Source of the DNA: Streptomyces sp. NBC_00236 | GTDB lineage: Bacteria; Actinomycetota; Actinomycetes; Streptomycetales; Streptomycetaceae | DNA length: 64,000 nt | Reading direction: 5' to 3' | Assembly: GCF_036195045.1 (NCBI RefSeq) | Contig: NZ_CP108100.1 | Location: 1,116,001-1,180,000, forward strand | Shown here: piece after piece, positions 27,609-45,227 of the stretch | Position numbering within the stretch: the stretch's first letter is position 1 | How the letters are laid out: each line of letters starts with the position of its first letter | Program-made: the position numbers and the translations under genes | The notes under the pieces: generated by a model | What the model saw: only the letters and a program-made list of their open reading frames with translations | What the model was told of the DNA's origin: nothing | Database searches by the model: none

Positions 27609-28444
27609 TCAGCCGTCCGAGACGGCCGCGCGGACCTCGTCCGCGAACCGTTCGGCGGCTTCGCGCAGCCCTGACGCGTCCGGACCGTGGCGCAGCACGC
27701 CCCGGCTCACGCTGGGCACCACGTTGCGGACCGCGTCGCCGAAGACACCCGGCAGATCCGCGGGCGTGGCGCCCTGGGCGCCGATGCCGGGCGCGAGCAG
27801 CGGGCCGTTGATCGCCAGATCCGCCCGCGCGTCCCCGAGCGTCGCACCGACCACCGCGCCGACCGAGCCGAGCGGGGTGACGCCCCGGTTCTCGGCGGCC
27901 ATGTGGTCGAGCATCACCTGGGCGAGTGAACGGCCGTCGGCCGCGGTGGCGCGCTGCACCTCGGCGCCCTCCGGGTTGGAGGTGAGGGCGAGCACGAAGA
28001 CACCCGAGCCGGAGACGGCGGCCGCGTCGAGCGCGGGCCGCAGCGAACCGAACCCGAGGTACGGCGAGACGGTCACCGCGTCGGAGTACAGCGGTGAGTC
28101 CTTGTCCAGGTAGGTCGCGGCGTAGGCGCCCATGGTGGAGCCGATGTCTCCGCGCTTGGCGTCCATCAGGACCAGGGCGCCGGCCGCCCTGGCCTCCTCG
28201 ACGGCCTTCTCCAGTACGGCGACGCCACGCGATCCGAACCGCTCGAAGAACGCGGACTGCGGCTTGAGCACGGCGACCCGGTCGGCCAGCGCCTCGACGA
28301 CCGTACGGGTGAAGCGCTCCAGGCCCGCGACGTCGTCGCCGAGCCCCCAGGAGCTCAGCAGGGACGCGTGCGGGTCGATGCCGACGCAGAGCTGTCCACG
28401 GGTGTCCATGGCGTGGCGCAGACGTGCGCCGAAGGGTTCCTGGG

Positions 28445-28448
<4 letters not shown>
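27609..28448 (-). CDS. pyrF: Orotidine 5'-phosphate decarboxylase
   Basis: 279 residues of the long actinobacterial/fungal-like OMP decarboxylase subgroup. The substrate loop is [32 protein letters not shown] follows, and the catalytic Lys-Asp cluster is [14 protein letters not shown]. Near the end [14 protein letters not shown] carries phosphate-binding glycines. It makes UMP, the last step of de novo synthesis. ATG 28448 overlaps the pyrD stop by 4 bp (ATGA), so the two are translationally coupled. It is the last gene of the pyr operon, followed by a U-run terminator. Confidence 0.96.
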
Positions 28449-29554
<1,106 letters not shown>

Positions 29555-29572
29555 CACGGTGTCCTCATGAAG

Positions 29573-29600
29573 AGGGGGACACCGTTTCCGGTGTCCCCCT
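29573..29600 (-). terminator. Hairpin between carB and pyrD, possible attenuator
   Basis: A perfect 12 bp stem (AGGGGGACACCG with its complement) with a 4-nt TTTC loop, located inside the pyr operon 10 bp after the carB stop and 18 bp before the pyrD start. It may lower or decouple expression of pyrD-pyrF relative to carAB, or protect upstream mRNA. Confidence 0.5.
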
Positions 29601-29610
29601 GCTGGCTTCT

Positions 29611-32911
<3,301 letters not shown>

Positions 32912-32919
<8 letters not shown>

Positions 32920-34054
32920 GCTGGTCCTCCATCAGGGAAACGAAGCGGTCGAAGAGGTACGCGGCGTCGTGCGGGCCGGCAGCTGCTTCGGGGTGGTACT
33001 GGACGCTGAAGGCCGGCCGGTCGAGGAGCCGGAGGCCCTCGACGACCTGGTCGTTCAGGCAGACGTGGGAGACCTCGGCGCGCCCGTAGGCGGTGTCGGA
33101 GACCTTGTCGAGCGGAGCGTCGACGGCGAAGCCGTGGTTGTGCGCGGTGACCTCGACCTTGCCGGTCGAGCGGTCCTGCACCGGCTGGTTGATGCCGCGG
33201 TGGCCGTACTTCAGCTTGTACGTGCCGAAGCCGAGCGCGCGGCCCAGGATCTGGTTGCCGAAGCAGATGCCGAAGAGCGGGGTCTGCCGCTCCAGGACGC
33301 CCTGCATGAGGGAGACGGGGTGGTCGGCGGTGGACGGGTCGCCCGGGCCGTTGGAGAAGAAGACCCCGTCGGGCTGCACCGCGTACACCTCCTCCAGGGT
33401 GGCGGTGGCGGGCAGGACGTGCACCTCGATGCCGCGTTCGGCCATCCGGTGCGGGGTCATGCCCTTGATACCGAGGTCGATCGCGGCGACGGTGAACTTC
33501 TTGGTGCCGATGGCCGGGACGACGTAGGTCTCCTTGGTGGCGACCTCGGCGGAGAGGTCGGCGCCCTTCATCTCGGGGGCCTGGCGCACCCGGTCGAGCA
33601 GCGCGCCCTCGTCGGCGATCGCGTCGCCGGAGAAGATGCCGACGCGCATCGCGCCGCGCTCGCGCAGGTGGCGGGTGAGGGCGCGGGTGTCGATGCCGCT
33701 GATGCCGACGACTCCCTGGCCGGCGAGCTCCTCGTCCAGGGACCGGCGGGAGCGCCAGTTGGAAGGCACCCGGGCGGGGTCGCGGACTACGTAGCCGGCC
33801 ACCCAGATCTGCTTGGACTCGGGGTCCTCGTCGTTCACACCGGTGTTCCCGACGTGCGGGGCGGTCATCACGACGACCTGGCGGTGGTACGAGGGGTCGG
33901 TCAGCGTTTCCTGGTAGCCGGTCATGCCGGTGGAGAAGACGGCCTCGCCGAAGGTCTCCCCCACAGCCCCGTAGGCGCGGCCGCGGAAGGCGCGGCCGTC
34001 CTCCAGGACGAGTACGGCGGGAGCTTTGGCGGCTCCCCGGGTGGAGATCGTCAT
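32912..34054 (-). CDS. carA: Carbamoyl-phosphate synthase small (glutaminase) subunit
   Basis: 380 residues from ATG 34054. The N-terminal CarA-specific domain ([32 protein letters not shown]) is followed by a class I glutamine amidotransferase domain. Its triad is visible: Cys in [15 protein letters not shown], and His and Glu in [14 protein letters not shown]. It releases ammonia from glutamine for the large subunit. It overlaps carB (8 bp) and the preceding membrane-protein gene (4 bp), placing it firmly in the pyr operon. Confidence 0.97.
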
Positions 34055-34638
34055 CGTGCGGTGCCTTCCGTAGTGCTGGTGAGGTGGTTGACGGCTTCGA
34101 CCCAGGCGGCGTGCTCGGCCGAGTGGTCGGAGCGGAATCCGGAGTCGATCAGCTGGTCGCCGAGCGCCCAGGTGATGACCAGGAGTCCGCCTTCGGGCAG
34201 GACCTTGCCGGCGAGTGCCTTGTCGGTCCTGGCCTCGCGCAGGTCGGCGGCGGGGACGAAGAAGTCCGTCGCGCCGGGCCGTACGACGTCGAGGCCCTGC
34301 GCGGTGAGGGTGAGCTCGACGCGGCTGCGGGTGCCGAGGCCGTGGGCGACGATGCGGTCGAGCCACTGCCCGGCCGTCGTCGAGGCGTGGTAGCGCCCGG
34401 TCAGCGTGAGCAGCTTCTCGCCGTCCGAGAAGCCGTCCGGGGTGGTCGCGAGGTCGGAGAGACCGGACTGGAGGCTGCCGCGCCACTTCCATCCCTGGCG
34501 CATGAGCCAGTAGATGAAGGCGATGAAGACGGCCAGTCCGATCACCCAGCTGATGCGGGCGGACCAGTCGGTGACCTCCGCCGACTTCTGCTCGGCGGCC
34601 AGTCGGTACAGCTGGTGGGTGGGGCTGAGTGTTGTCAC
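34051..34638 (-). CDS. Conserved membrane protein of the pyr operon (PH-like domain suspected)
   Basis: 195 residues from GTG 34638, overlapping pyrC and carA by 4 bp each. One membrane helix ([18 protein letters not shown], residues ~29-46) is followed by a ~140-residue cytoplasmic domain with beta-rich stretches ([50 protein letters not shown]). A gene of this kind also lies between pyrC and carA in Mycobacterium tuberculosis (Rv1382, from memory), so the linkage is ancient. No enzyme motif is seen. Strict coupling to pyrC and carA suggests a role in membrane association or regulation of pyrimidine enzymes (speculative). Confidence 0.85.
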   Translation of the reverse strand: MTTLSPTHQLYRLAAEQKSAEVTDWSARISWVIGLAVFIAFIYWLMRQGWKWRGSLQSGLSDLATTPDGFSDGEKLLTLTGRYHASTTAGQWLDRIVAHGLGTRSRVELTLTAQGLDVVRPGATDFFVPAADLREARTDKALAGKVLPEGGLLVITWALGDQLIDSGFRSDHSAEHAAWVEAVNHLTSTTEGTAR

Positions 34639-35921
34639 GCGAGTTTCCCGTCGACGACCGTGGCACGGCCCCGCAGGAAGGTGTGGGTCACTCGGCCCGG
34701 CAGCTCGCGCCCCTCGTAGGGGGTGTTGCGGCTGCGGGAGGCGAAGCCCGCGGGGTCCACGACTCCACGGTATGCCGGATCGACCAGGGTGAGGTTGGCG
34801 GGCTCGCCCTCCGAGACGGGCCGGCCGTGTCCGTCGAGGCGGCCGATGGCTGCGGGGCGGAACGACATGCGGTCGGCGACGCCGGCCCAGTCGATGAGTC
34901 CGGTGTCGACCATCGTCTGCTGGACGACGGAGAGCGCGGTCTCCAGGCCCACCATGCCCATGGCGGCCGCGGCCCACTCGCAGTCCTTGTCCTCGTGCGG
35001 GTGCGGGGCGTGGTCGGTGGCGACGCAGTCGATGGTGCCGTCGGCAAGCGCCTCGCGCAGGGCCATGACATCGGCCTCGGTGCGCAGCGGCGGGTTCACC
35101 TTGTAGACCGGGTTGTAGGACCGGACGAGCTCGTCGGTGAGGAGCAGGTGGTGCGGGGTGACCTCGGCGGTGACGTTCCAGCCCTTGGACTTGGCCCAGC
35201 GGACGATCTCCACGGAGCCGGCGGTCGACAGGTGGCAGATGTGGACCCGGGAGCCGACGTGCGCGGCGAGCAGCACGTCGCGGGCGATGATCGACTCCTC
35301 GGCGACGGCGGGCCAGCCGCCGAGGCCGAGCTCCGCGGAGACGATGCCCTCGTTCATCTGGGCACCCTCGGTGAGGCGGGGCTCCTGGGCGTGCTGGGCG
35401 ACGACTCCGTCGAACGCCTTCACGTACTCCAGGGCGCGGCGCATGATCACCGCGTCGTCGACGCACTTGCCGTCGTCGGAGAAGACCTTCACTCCGGCGG
35501 CCGAATCGTGCATGGCGCCGAGTTCGGCGAGCTGCTTGCCCTCCAGGCCGACGGTGACGGCGCCGATGGGCTGCACGTCGCAGTAGCCGGACTCCTTGCC
35601 GAGCCGCCAGACCTGCTCGACGACGCCGGCGGTGTCGGCGACCGGGAAGGTGTTGGCCATGGCGTGGACGGCGGTGAAGCCGCCGACCGCAGCGGCCTTG
35701 GTGCCGGTCAGGACGGTCTCGGAGTCCTCGCGGCCGGGCTCGCGCAGGTGGGTGTGGAGGTCGACCAGGCCGGGCAGCAGGACCTGGCCCGCCGCCTCGA
35801 TCACGGTGGCGTCGCCGGCGTCCAGCCCGGTGCCGACCGCGGCGATGGTCTCGCCGTCGATGAGGACGTCCTGGGGTTCGCCGCCGAGGACCTTCGCGCC
35901 GCGGATAAGGATCTTGCTCAT
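34635..35921 (-). CDS. pyrC: Dihydroorotase
   Basis: 428 residues from ATG 35921 with GAGGAG upstream inside the end of pyrB. An amidohydrolase-fold zinc enzyme closes carbamoyl aspartate to dihydroorotate. The metal ligands are seen as [16 protein letters not shown] (HxH) and the Asp in [14 protein letters not shown], with further histidines in VVAQHAQEP and [23 protein letters not shown] lies in the position used for ligand or bridging residues. The type I-like length fits pyrBC-linked enzymes. It starts 2 bp after pyrB and overlaps the membrane-protein gene by 4 bp. Confidence 0.96.
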   Translation of the reverse strand: MSKILIRGAKVLGGEPQDVLIDGETIAAVGTGLDAGDATVIEAAGQVLLPGLVDLHTHLREPGREDSETVLTGTKAAAVGGFTAVHAMANTFPVADTAGVVEQVWRLGKESGYCDVQPIGAVTVGLEGKQLAELGAMHDSAAGVKVFSDDGKCVDDAVIMRRALEYVKAFDGVVAQHAQEPRLTEGAQMNEGIVSAELGLGGWPAVAEESIIARDVLLAAHVGSRVHICHLSTAGSVEIVRWAKSKGWNVTAEVTPHHLLLTDELVRSYNPVYKVNPPLRTEADVMALREALADGTIDCVATDHAPHPHEDKDCEWAAAAMGMVGLETALSVVQQTMVDTGLIDWAGVADRMSFRPAAIGRLDGHGRPVSEGEPANLTLVDPAYRGVVDPAGFASRSRNTPYEGRELPGRVTHTFLRGRATVVDGKLA

Positions 35922-35923
35922 GG

Positions 35924-36919
35924 TTACTTGTTCTCCTCGGTACGGGCGGCGGCGGGGGCTGTGGTGGGGGCGGCCGGCTCGGAGCCGCCGAGCAGCAGGT
36001 AGAGCACGGCCATGCGGATCGAGACGCCGTTGGCGACCTGCTCGACGACCGTGCACCGGTCGGAGTCGGCCACCTCGGCGGTGATCTCCATGCCGCGGAC
36101 CATCGGGCCGGGGTGCATGACGATGGCGTGCTCGGGCATCTTCGCCATCCGCTCGCCGTCCAGTCCGTAGCGGCGGGAGTACTCGCGCTCGGTCGGGAAG
36201 TACGCGGCGTTCATCCGCTCACGCTGCACACGAAGCATCATCACAGCGTCCGACTTCGGCAGCACCTCGTCGAGGCTGTAGCTGATGTCGCAGGGCCACT
36301 TCTCGACACCTACCGGGACGAGGGTCGGCGGGGCCACCAGGGTGACGTGGGCGCCGAGGGTGGTCAGCAGGTGGACGTTGGAGCGGGCGACACGGCTGTG
36401 CAGGATGTCGCCGACGATCGTGATCCGGCGGCCGTCGAGGTCCTTGCCGAGCCCGGTGTCGGGCCCGACCAGCCTGCGGCGCATGGTGAAGGCGTCCAGG
36501 AGCGCCTGGGTGGGGTGCTCGTGCGTCCCGTCGCCCGCGTTGACGACCGCGCCGTCGATCCACCCGGAGGTGGCCAGGCGGTACGGGGCACCGGAGGCGC
36601 CGTGCCGGATGACGACGGCGTCGGCGCCCATCGCCTCCAGGGTCAGGGCGGTGTCCTTGAGGGACTCTCCCTTGGAGACCGAGGAGCCCTTGGCGGAGAA
36701 GTTGATGACGTCGGCGGACAGCCGCTTGGCGGCTGCCTCGAAGGAGATGCGGGTACGCGTCGAGTCCTCGAAGAAGAGGTTGACGACGGTACGGCCGCGC
36801 AGGGTCGGGAGCTTCTTGATCGGCCGGTCCGCGACCCTGGCCATTTCCTCGGCGGTGTCGAGGATCAGGACGGCGTCGTCGCGGGTGAGGTCGGCGGCCG
36901 AGATGAGGTGGCGCTTCAT
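35924..36919 (-). CDS. pyrB: Aspartate carbamoyltransferase catalytic subunit
   Basis: 331 residues from ATG 36919, preceded by GGAG at about 9 bp; the ATG at 36955 has no ribosome site and lacks similarity. Carbamoyl-phosphate signature: [16 protein letters not shown]. The aspartate/phosphate region is [17 protein letters not shown], and [13 protein letters not shown] and [13 protein letters not shown] are typical. The C-terminal 25 residues are Ala/Pro-rich and variable. No pyrI regulatory subunit is present, as in other actinobacteria. It is the second gene of the pyr operon, 87 bp after pyrR; a 9 bp hairpin (36974-36997) lies in that gap. Confidence 0.97.
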   Translation of the reverse strand: MKRHLISAADLTRDDAVLILDTAEEMARVADRPIKKLPTLRGRTVVNLFFEDSTRTRISFEAAAKRLSADVINFSAKGSSVSKGESLKDTALTLEAMGADAVVIRHGASGAPYRLATSGWIDGAVVNAGDGTHEHPTQALLDAFTMRRRLVGPDTGLGKDLDGRRITIVGDILHSRVARSNVHLLTTLGAHVTLVAPPTLVPVGVEKWPCDISYSLDEVLPKSDAVMMLRVQRERMNAAYFPTEREYSRRYGLDGERMAKMPEHAIVMHPGPMVRGMEITAEVADSDRCTVVEQVANGVSIRMAVLYLLLGGSEPAAPTTAPAAARTEENK

Positions 36920-36973
36920 CTGGGTGTTCTCCGGGTGGCTGGAGGGTTCAGGCATGCGGGCGCGCGGAAGCCG

Positions 36974-36997
36974 CCGTACGGCAGGCAGGCCGTACGG
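36974..36997 (-). promoter_or_regulatory. Hairpin between pyrR and pyrB
   Basis: A 9 bp perfect stem (CCGTACGGC 36974-36982 with GCCGTACGG 36989-36997), 6-nt loop, ten bases after the pyrR stop. Without a U-run it is more likely an mRNA processing, stability or weak attenuation element than a full terminator. Confidence 0.4.
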
Positions 36998-37006
36998 GAA
37001 GGGCAG

Positions 37007-37629
<623 letters not shown>

Positions 37630-37722
37630 TTAAAGGACGTCGAAATTGCGTCATCCACGTTACCAGGGCCTGAGCAGGGCCCCTGCCCCACCCCCGGGAG
37701 GTGCCGGTCCGGACCATTCAGC

Positions 37723-37752
37723 TTGACGCACCCAAGTAACGCTGCGTAACCT
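37723..37752 (+). promoter_or_regulatory. bldD: bldD promoter with overlapping BldD box
   Basis: -35 TTGACG (37723-37728), 18 bp spacer, -10 TAACCT (37747-37752). The 15-mer GTAACGCTGCGTAAC (37736-37750) matches the BldD operator pattern nTnACn5GTnAn exactly and overlaps the spacer and -10. BldD is known to repress its own gene. Confidence 0.75.
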
Positions 37753-37812
37753 CACAGTGAGTTACCAGCCACGCGGCGGAGCCGCACAATGTTCCAGCGT
37801 CCGGGGAGCCTT

Positions 37813-38313
37813 ATGTCCAGCGAATACGCAAAACAGCTCGGGGCCAAGCTCCGCGCCATCCGCACCCAGCAGGGCCTCTCCCTCCACGGCGTGGAGGAGA
37901 AGTCGCAGGGCCGCTGGAAGGCCGTCGTGGTCGGCTCGTACGAGCGCGGCGACCGCGCCGTCACCGTCCAGCGCCTGGCCGAGCTGGCGGACTTCTACGG
38001 GGTCCCCGTGCAGGAGCTCCTGCCCGGCACGACGCCCGGCGGGGCCGCCGAGCCGCCGCCGAAGCTCGTGCTCCAGCTCGAGCGCCTCGCCCACGTCCCG
38101 CCGGAGAAGGCCGGACCCCTGCAGCGCTACGCGGCGACGATCCAGAGCCAGCGCGGCGACTACAACGGCAAGGTGCTCTCGATCCGCCAGGACGACCTGC
38201 GCACGCTGGCCGTGATCTACGACCAGTCGCCGTCCGTGCTCACGGAGCAGCTGATCAGCTGGGGCGTCCTGGACGCCGACGCGCGCCGCGCGGTCGCTCA
38301 CGACGAGGGCTGA
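37813..38313 (+). CDS. bldD: Developmental master regulator BldD
   Basis: 166 residues from ATG 37813 with GGGGAG at 37803-37808; this start yields the known MSSEYAKQLGAKLRAIR N-terminus. The N-terminal XRE-type helix-turn-helix (residues ~5-70: LSLHGVEEKSQGRWKAVVVG, SYERGDRAVTVQ) binds DNA. The C-terminal domain carries the cyclic di-GMP signature RGD-x8-RQDD (QRGDYNGKVLSIRQDDLRT), which lets tetrameric c-di-GMP join two BldD subunits. It represses sporulation genes during vegetative growth. It is divergent from the pyr operon and autoregulated through the box at 37736-37750. Confidence 0.98.
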   Translation: MSSEYAKQLGAKLRAIRTQQGLSLHGVEEKSQGRWKAVVVGSYERGDRAVTVQRLAELADFYGVPVQELLPGTTPGGAAEPPPKLVLQLERLAHVPPEKAGPLQRYAATIQSQRGDYNGKVLSIRQDDLRTLAVIYDQSPSVLTEQLISWGVLDADARRAVAHDEG

Positions 38314-38333
38314 CCACCCCAGCAGAAACGTAC

Positions 38334-38379
38334 CGCCGGGTCGGCGGGGCCCTTTCCGGGCGCCCCGCCGGACCCGGCG
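38334..38379 (+). terminator. Terminator of bldD
   Basis: A 17 bp GC-rich stem with a single bulged G (38334-38350 with 38362-38379), followed by the T-rich TTTCCGTTTTC. It lies 20 bp after the bldD stop. Confidence 0.8.
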
Positions 38380-38425
38380 TTTCCGTTTTCCGGGGCAGCC
38401 CGCACGGGGCGGCCCCCCGACATGC

Positions 38426-38461
38426 CGAAGGGCCCACGGCCGGATGACCGTGGGCCCTTCG
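38426..38461 (-). terminator. Terminator downstream of nusB
   Basis: A perfect 14 bp stem (38426-38439 with 38448-38461), 8-nt loop, 21 bp after the nusB stop. It can also stop read-through from bldD in the opposite direction. Confidence 0.75.
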
Positions 38462-38482
38462 TCGGCAGAACGCCGCCGGGGG

Positions 38483-38914
38483 CTACTGCTCCCGGCGCAG
38501 GTTCGGCTTGAGGTCCTTGAAACGGGCCAGCAGGCCGTTCACGAAGGACGGGGAGTCATCGGTGGAGAACTCCTTGGCGATCTGCACCGCCTCGTCGATC
38601 ACCACCGCGTCGGGTGTCGCGTCCACCCAGATCAGCTCGTACGCACCGAGCCGCAGGATGTTCCGGTCGACGACCGGCATGCGGTCGATCTCCCAGTCCA
38701 CGGCGTAGGTGACGATGAGGTCGTCGATCCGGTCCGCGTACTGCGCGTACCCCTCGACGAGCTCCATCGTGTACTCGGTGACCGGCGGCTGACGGGTGTC
38801 GGACCGCGAGTGCCGGACCCAGTCCGCGAGGACCGTCTGCACGGACTCACCGCGCTGGTCGGCCTCGAAGAGGATCTGGAAGGCTCGCTTGCGGGCCGTA
38901 TTCCGGGCAGCCAC
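38483..38914 (-). CDS. nusB: Transcription antitermination factor NusB
   Basis: 143 residues, all-helical. NusB binds boxA RNA with S10/NusE for rRNA antitermination. The family pattern is seen at ARKRAFQILFEADQRGES, VEGYAQYADRIDDLIVTYA, the conserved DRNILRLGAYELIW and VIDEAVQIAKEFSTDDSPSF, then VNGLLARF. The gene follows efp by 2 bp, so both are translated from one mRNA. The efp-nusB linkage is conserved in actinobacteria. Confidence 0.97.
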   Translation of the reverse strand: MAARNTARKRAFQILFEADQRGESVQTVLADWVRHSRSDTRQPPVTEYTMELVEGYAQYADRIDDLIVTYAVDWEIDRMPVVDRNILRLGAYELIWVDATPDAVVIDEAVQIAKEFSTDDSPSFVNGLLARFKDLKPNLRREQ

Positions 38915-38916
38915 GG

Positions 38917-39483
38917 TTAGCTGTTCACCCGGCCGAGGTAATCGCCCGAGCGGGTGTCGACCTTGATCTTCTCACCGGTGGTGATGAAGAGCGGAACACC
39001 GATCTCGTAGCCGGTCTCCAGCGTGGCGGGCTTGGTGCCACCGGTGGACCGGTCGCCCTGGACGCCCGGGTCCGTGTGCTGGATGGTCAGCTCGACGGCG
39101 GCCGGCAGCTCGACGTAGAGCACCTCGCCCTCGTGCTGGGCGACGGAGGCGGTGAAGCCCTCGATCAGGAAGTTGGCGGCGTCGCCGACGGACTTGCGGT
39201 CGACCATCAGCTGGTCGTACGTGTCCATGTCCATGAAGACGAAGTACTCGCCGTCCATGTACGAGAACTGCATGTCGCGCCGGTCAATGGTGGCCGTCTC
39301 GACCTTCACGCCGGCGTTGAACGTCTTGTCGACGACCTTGCCGGACAGCACGTTCTTGAGCTTGGTGCGCACGAAGGCCGGGCCCTTGCCGGGCTTGACG
39401 TGCTGGAACTCGACGACGGACCAGAGCTGGCCTCCGTCGAGCTTGAGCACCAGGCCGTTCTTGAGGTCGTTCGTGGAAGCCAC
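38917..39483 (-). CDS. efp: Elongation factor P
   Basis: 188 residues from GTG 39483 with AGGAG about 12 bp upstream. Three beta-barrel domains: the N-terminal KOW-like domain ([20 protein letters not shown]) with the loop [10 protein letters not shown], whose lysine is the tip residue that reaches the ribosomal P-site tRNA, then OB domains ([18 protein letters not shown]; the C-terminal [13 protein letters not shown]). It relieves ribosome stalling at polyproline stretches. This genome encodes several Pro-rich proteins (e.g. 40762-41670). No epmA/epmB modification genes are nearby. Confidence 0.97.
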   Translation of the reverse strand: MASTNDLKNGLVLKLDGGQLWSVVEFQHVKPGKGPAFVRTKLKNVLSGKVVDKTFNAGVKVETATIDRRDMQFSYMDGEYFVFMDMDTYDQLMVDRKSVGDAANFLIEGFTASVAQHEGEVLYVELPAAVELTIQHTDPGVQGDRSTGGTKPATLETGYEIGVPLFITTGEKIKVDTRSGDYLGRVNS

Positions 39484-39556
39484 GGTTGCGGAATCTCCTG
39501 GACTGAAGCTGGTGGAACGGCCAAGGATGCGCGCCGGGGTCTCCGCGAGGAGTTCC

Positions 39557-40663
39557 CTAGAGCGCGAGCAGCTCCTTGGTCGTAATGGTGAGTAGCTCGG
39601 GTCCGCCGTCCGCCTCGGGGCGCACGACGAGCGTGTCATCGATCCGGACTCCGCCCCGGCCCGGGAGGTGGACCCCCGGTTCGACGGTGACCGGCACACA
39701 AGCGTCCAGTTTACCCATGGCAGCGGGTGCCAGCTGCGGGTCCTCGTCGATTTCGAGCCCCACCCCGTGCCCGGTCCAGGGTACGAGGCCCTCACCGTGC
39801 CCCGCCGAGTCCAGTACCTGGCGGGCCGCACGGTCCACGTCACGGTAGGCGGCGCCGGGTACAAGAGCCTCGCGTCCGGCCCGCTGAGCGGCGAAAACCA
39901 GGTCGTAGAGCTCGATCTGCCAGTCGGCCGGAGCCGTTCCGATGACGAAGGTGCGGCCGATCTCGACCCGGTAGCCGCGGTAGTTGGCGCCGAGGCAGAC
40001 GGAGAGAAAATCTCCTTCCTCGACCCGTCGGTCAGAGGGGCGGTGACGGCCCCGGCCGGAGTTGGGGCCGGTGGCGACGGATGTCGCGAAGGCGGGCCCG
40101 TCGGCTCCGTGGTCCACCAGCCGGCGTTCCAGTTCGAGCGCGAGATGCCGCTCCGTGCGGCCGACGAGAATCGATTCGAGAAGTTCGCCCAGCGCCTGGT
40201 CGGTGATCTCGGCGGCGATCCGCAGGCAGCCGATCTCCTCCTCGTCCTTGACGATGCGCAACTGCTCGACGTTGGCACCGAGGTCGGCCAGCCGGAGCTT
40301 CGGGGCGACCGAGGCCATGGCCCGGTGCCGGGCGACGGTCAGATCGTGCTCCTCGACGGCCAGGGACTCCGCCCCGCCCGCGGTGGCCAGGTCCGCGGCG
40401 GCGACCACGGGATCACCGCCGGTCACGGACAGGAGGTCGACACGCAGCTGTTCGTCGGTGCGCCCGTCGGCCGGATCTCCGGTCGGGGGGCGGGGGCAGA
40501 GCAGGACGTCCTCGTCGGGGCCGAGCAGCAGCACGGCCCCCGGGGGCGCTCCGCCCGCCAGGTAGCGGACATTGGCGGGGCGGGAGACCAGGGCGGCCGC
40601 GGATCCGACTGCGGCGCACCGGTCGCGGAGCAGCCCGCGGCGGACGGCGTACACCTCTGACAT
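39557..40663 (-). CDS. M24-family (Xaa-Pro aminopeptidase-like) protein with altered metal ligands
   Basis: 368 residues with the two-domain layout of PepP/PepQ: a creatinase-like N-terminal domain (~1-125) and a pita-bread C-terminal domain. Aligning by eye, the five usual metal ligands Asp-Asp-His-Glu-Glu read Cys (SVCLGANY), Glu (YRVEIGRTF), His (TGHGVGLE), Glu (VTVEPGVHL) and Asp (VRIDDTLVV). The substrate His of the HE-P motif is Asp (EIDEDP). Three of five ligands are changed, so metal binding and peptidase activity are doubtful. Position upstream of efp matches the pepQ-efp-nusB order of mycobacteria, so it is an orthologue by place. Confidence 0.85.
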   Translation of the reverse strand: MSEVYAVRRGLLRDRCAAVGSAAALVSRPANVRYLAGGAPPGAVLLLGPDEDVLLCPRPPTGDPADGRTDEQLRVDLLSVTGGDPVVAAADLATAGGAESLAVEEHDLTVARHRAMASVAPKLRLADLGANVEQLRIVKDEEEIGCLRIAAEITDQALGELLESILVGRTERHLALELERRLVDHGADGPAFATSVATGPNSGRGRHRPSDRRVEEGDFLSVCLGANYRGYRVEIGRTFVIGTAPADWQIELYDLVFAAQRAGREALVPGAAYRDVDRAARQVLDSAGHGEGLVPWTGHGVGLEIDEDPQLAPAAMGKLDACVPVTVEPGVHLPGRGGVRIDDTLVVRPEADGGPELLTITTKELLAL

Positions 40664-40678
40664 GCGTCGAGCGTACGA

Positions 40679-40698
40679 GCGCGGGCCCGGGCCCGCGC
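40679..40698 (-). terminator. GC palindrome between kinase and M24 genes
   Basis: A perfect 20 bp palindrome of G/C (GCGCGGGCCC and its complement, 40679-40698), which can fold with a 4-nt loop. It lies in the 98 bp gap and may end transcription of the upstream P-loop gene. Confidence 0.5.
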
Positions 40699-40761
40699 GG
40701 TCAGCGCACCCGACCGGGGGGGCGGGGCCTCAGCGGACCGGCGAGCCCGCCGGCCGCCGGT

Positions 40762-41670
40762 TCACCAGGCCGGAGGGCTCGCGAGGGAGCGGGCGAGTAT
40801 GTCGTCCAGGACGCGGGCAGTGGTCTCCACGTCGTACGTGGAGTTGTCGATGATCGGCAGACCGGAGCCGTACCATCCGGCCATCCGGCCGTGGATCCGG
40901 GCGACCTCCTCGTCGGAGAGGCGGCGGTTGCCGCTGCGGGCGGCGTTGCGCTCCAGGACGACCTCCAGGCCGGGCAGCAGGACGACGGGGAGCAGGCCGG
41001 GGCCGACGTGGCGCTTCCAGCCGCCGAGGCCGACGACGGGGCGGTCCGGGAAGACCGCGTCGTCGAGAATGCAGGAGATGCCGTTGGCGAGGAAGTTGCG
41101 GGCCGCGAAGCCGCAGGTGCGGCGGGCCAGCCGGTACTGGGCCTCGGACTGGTCGTTCCACCCCGCCTGCGGATCGGCGAAGCCGGAGCAGACCCACTCA
41201 CGGACGTCGTCGAGGCTGACGTGGGCGGTGGGGACGCGGCGGCGGGCGGCCCAGAGCTTGGCCACCGTGGTCTTCCCGGCGCCTGCCGGGCCGATCAGGA
41301 GGACGGCGAGGGTCGCGGTGCCGGTGCCGGGCCCGGCGGGCGGCACGGGCAGCGGTACGGGTCCGCCGGGCGGCAGCTGGATGTGCCCGGTGGTCTCCCT
41401 GGAGACCGGGGCGGGGGCGTGGTGCGGGGCGGGTCCGGTCCAGCCCTGGCCGCCCGGCCCCTGCGGGGCGGGCGGTACCTGAGGCGGCGGACCCGGGTGA
41501 CCGCCGGGGGGCTGGACGGGCGGGCCGGCCGGAGGCTGGGCCGGCGGGCGGGCGGGCCCGGGAACGGGCGGGCCCGGGTGGCCGGGGTGCTGGGCCTGGT
41601 GCGACCAGCCGACGGGCCCGTTTCCGGGTCCCTGGGGCGGCGGCAGCGGGGCCCCCACTGCGTGCTGCAT
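40762..41670 (-). CDS. P-loop kinase/ATPase with long proline-rich N-terminus
   Basis: 302 residues. Residues 1-118 are extremely Pro/Gly-rich (HPGHPGPPVPGPARPPAQPP and similar) and should be disordered. The C-terminal ~180 residues form a small kinase-like NTPase: Walker A GPAGAGKTT (127-135), then VSLDDVREWVCSG, SCILDDAVFPDRP and PGLEVVLERNAARSGNRRL, a lid-like basic stretch. The fold resembles polynucleotide kinase or zeta-toxin/adenylylsulfate kinase relatives. The substrate is unknown. No antitoxin-like partner is adjacent. It lies between aroQ and the M24 gene; translation of its Pro stretch would require EF-P, encoded two genes downstream. Confidence 0.75.
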   Translation of the reverse strand: MQHAVGAPLPPPQGPGNGPVGWSHQAQHPGHPGPPVPGPARPPAQPPAGPPVQPPGGHPGPPPQVPPAPQGPGGQGWTGPAPHHAPAPVSRETTGHIQLPPGGPVPLPVPPAGPGTGTATLAVLLIGPAGAGKTTVAKLWAARRRVPTAHVSLDDVREWVCSGFADPQAGWNDQSEAQYRLARRTCGFAARNFLANGISCILDDAVFPDRPVVGLGGWKRHVGPGLLPVVLLPGLEVVLERNAARSGNRRLSDEEVARIHGRMAGWYGSGLPIIDNSTYDVETTARVLDDILARSLASPPAW

Positions 41671-41808
41671 CCGGTGGCACTCCGTCTCGTACAGGCAACT
41701 GGCGCTGGTGGAACGGCAACCGTACCTTCCCCGGCCGCCATGGAGGCAACGACCGGGGAGGGTCCACAGTGCCCCGTCGGCCAGTCGGCCTTCCGGTGCG
41801 GAGGTGCG

Positions 41809-45082
<3,274 letters not shown>

Positions 45083-45227
45083 CGGTGCTCCTCATGCTCG
45101 CGCCTGTTAACTCCAACGGCGCGACCGGGTGCGCGGCCCTGGCCCGCCGCCCTCGATCCTCCCACGACCGGGCCCCGCACCCCGCCGCCGGTCCAGCAGA
45201 CGGACGGACGGCGGGCCGGGAGTGCCC

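Noticed and set aside
36920..36955. Upstream ATG for pyrB
   Set aside because: No Shine-Dalgarno and extra residues before the conserved [10 protein letters not shown] start.
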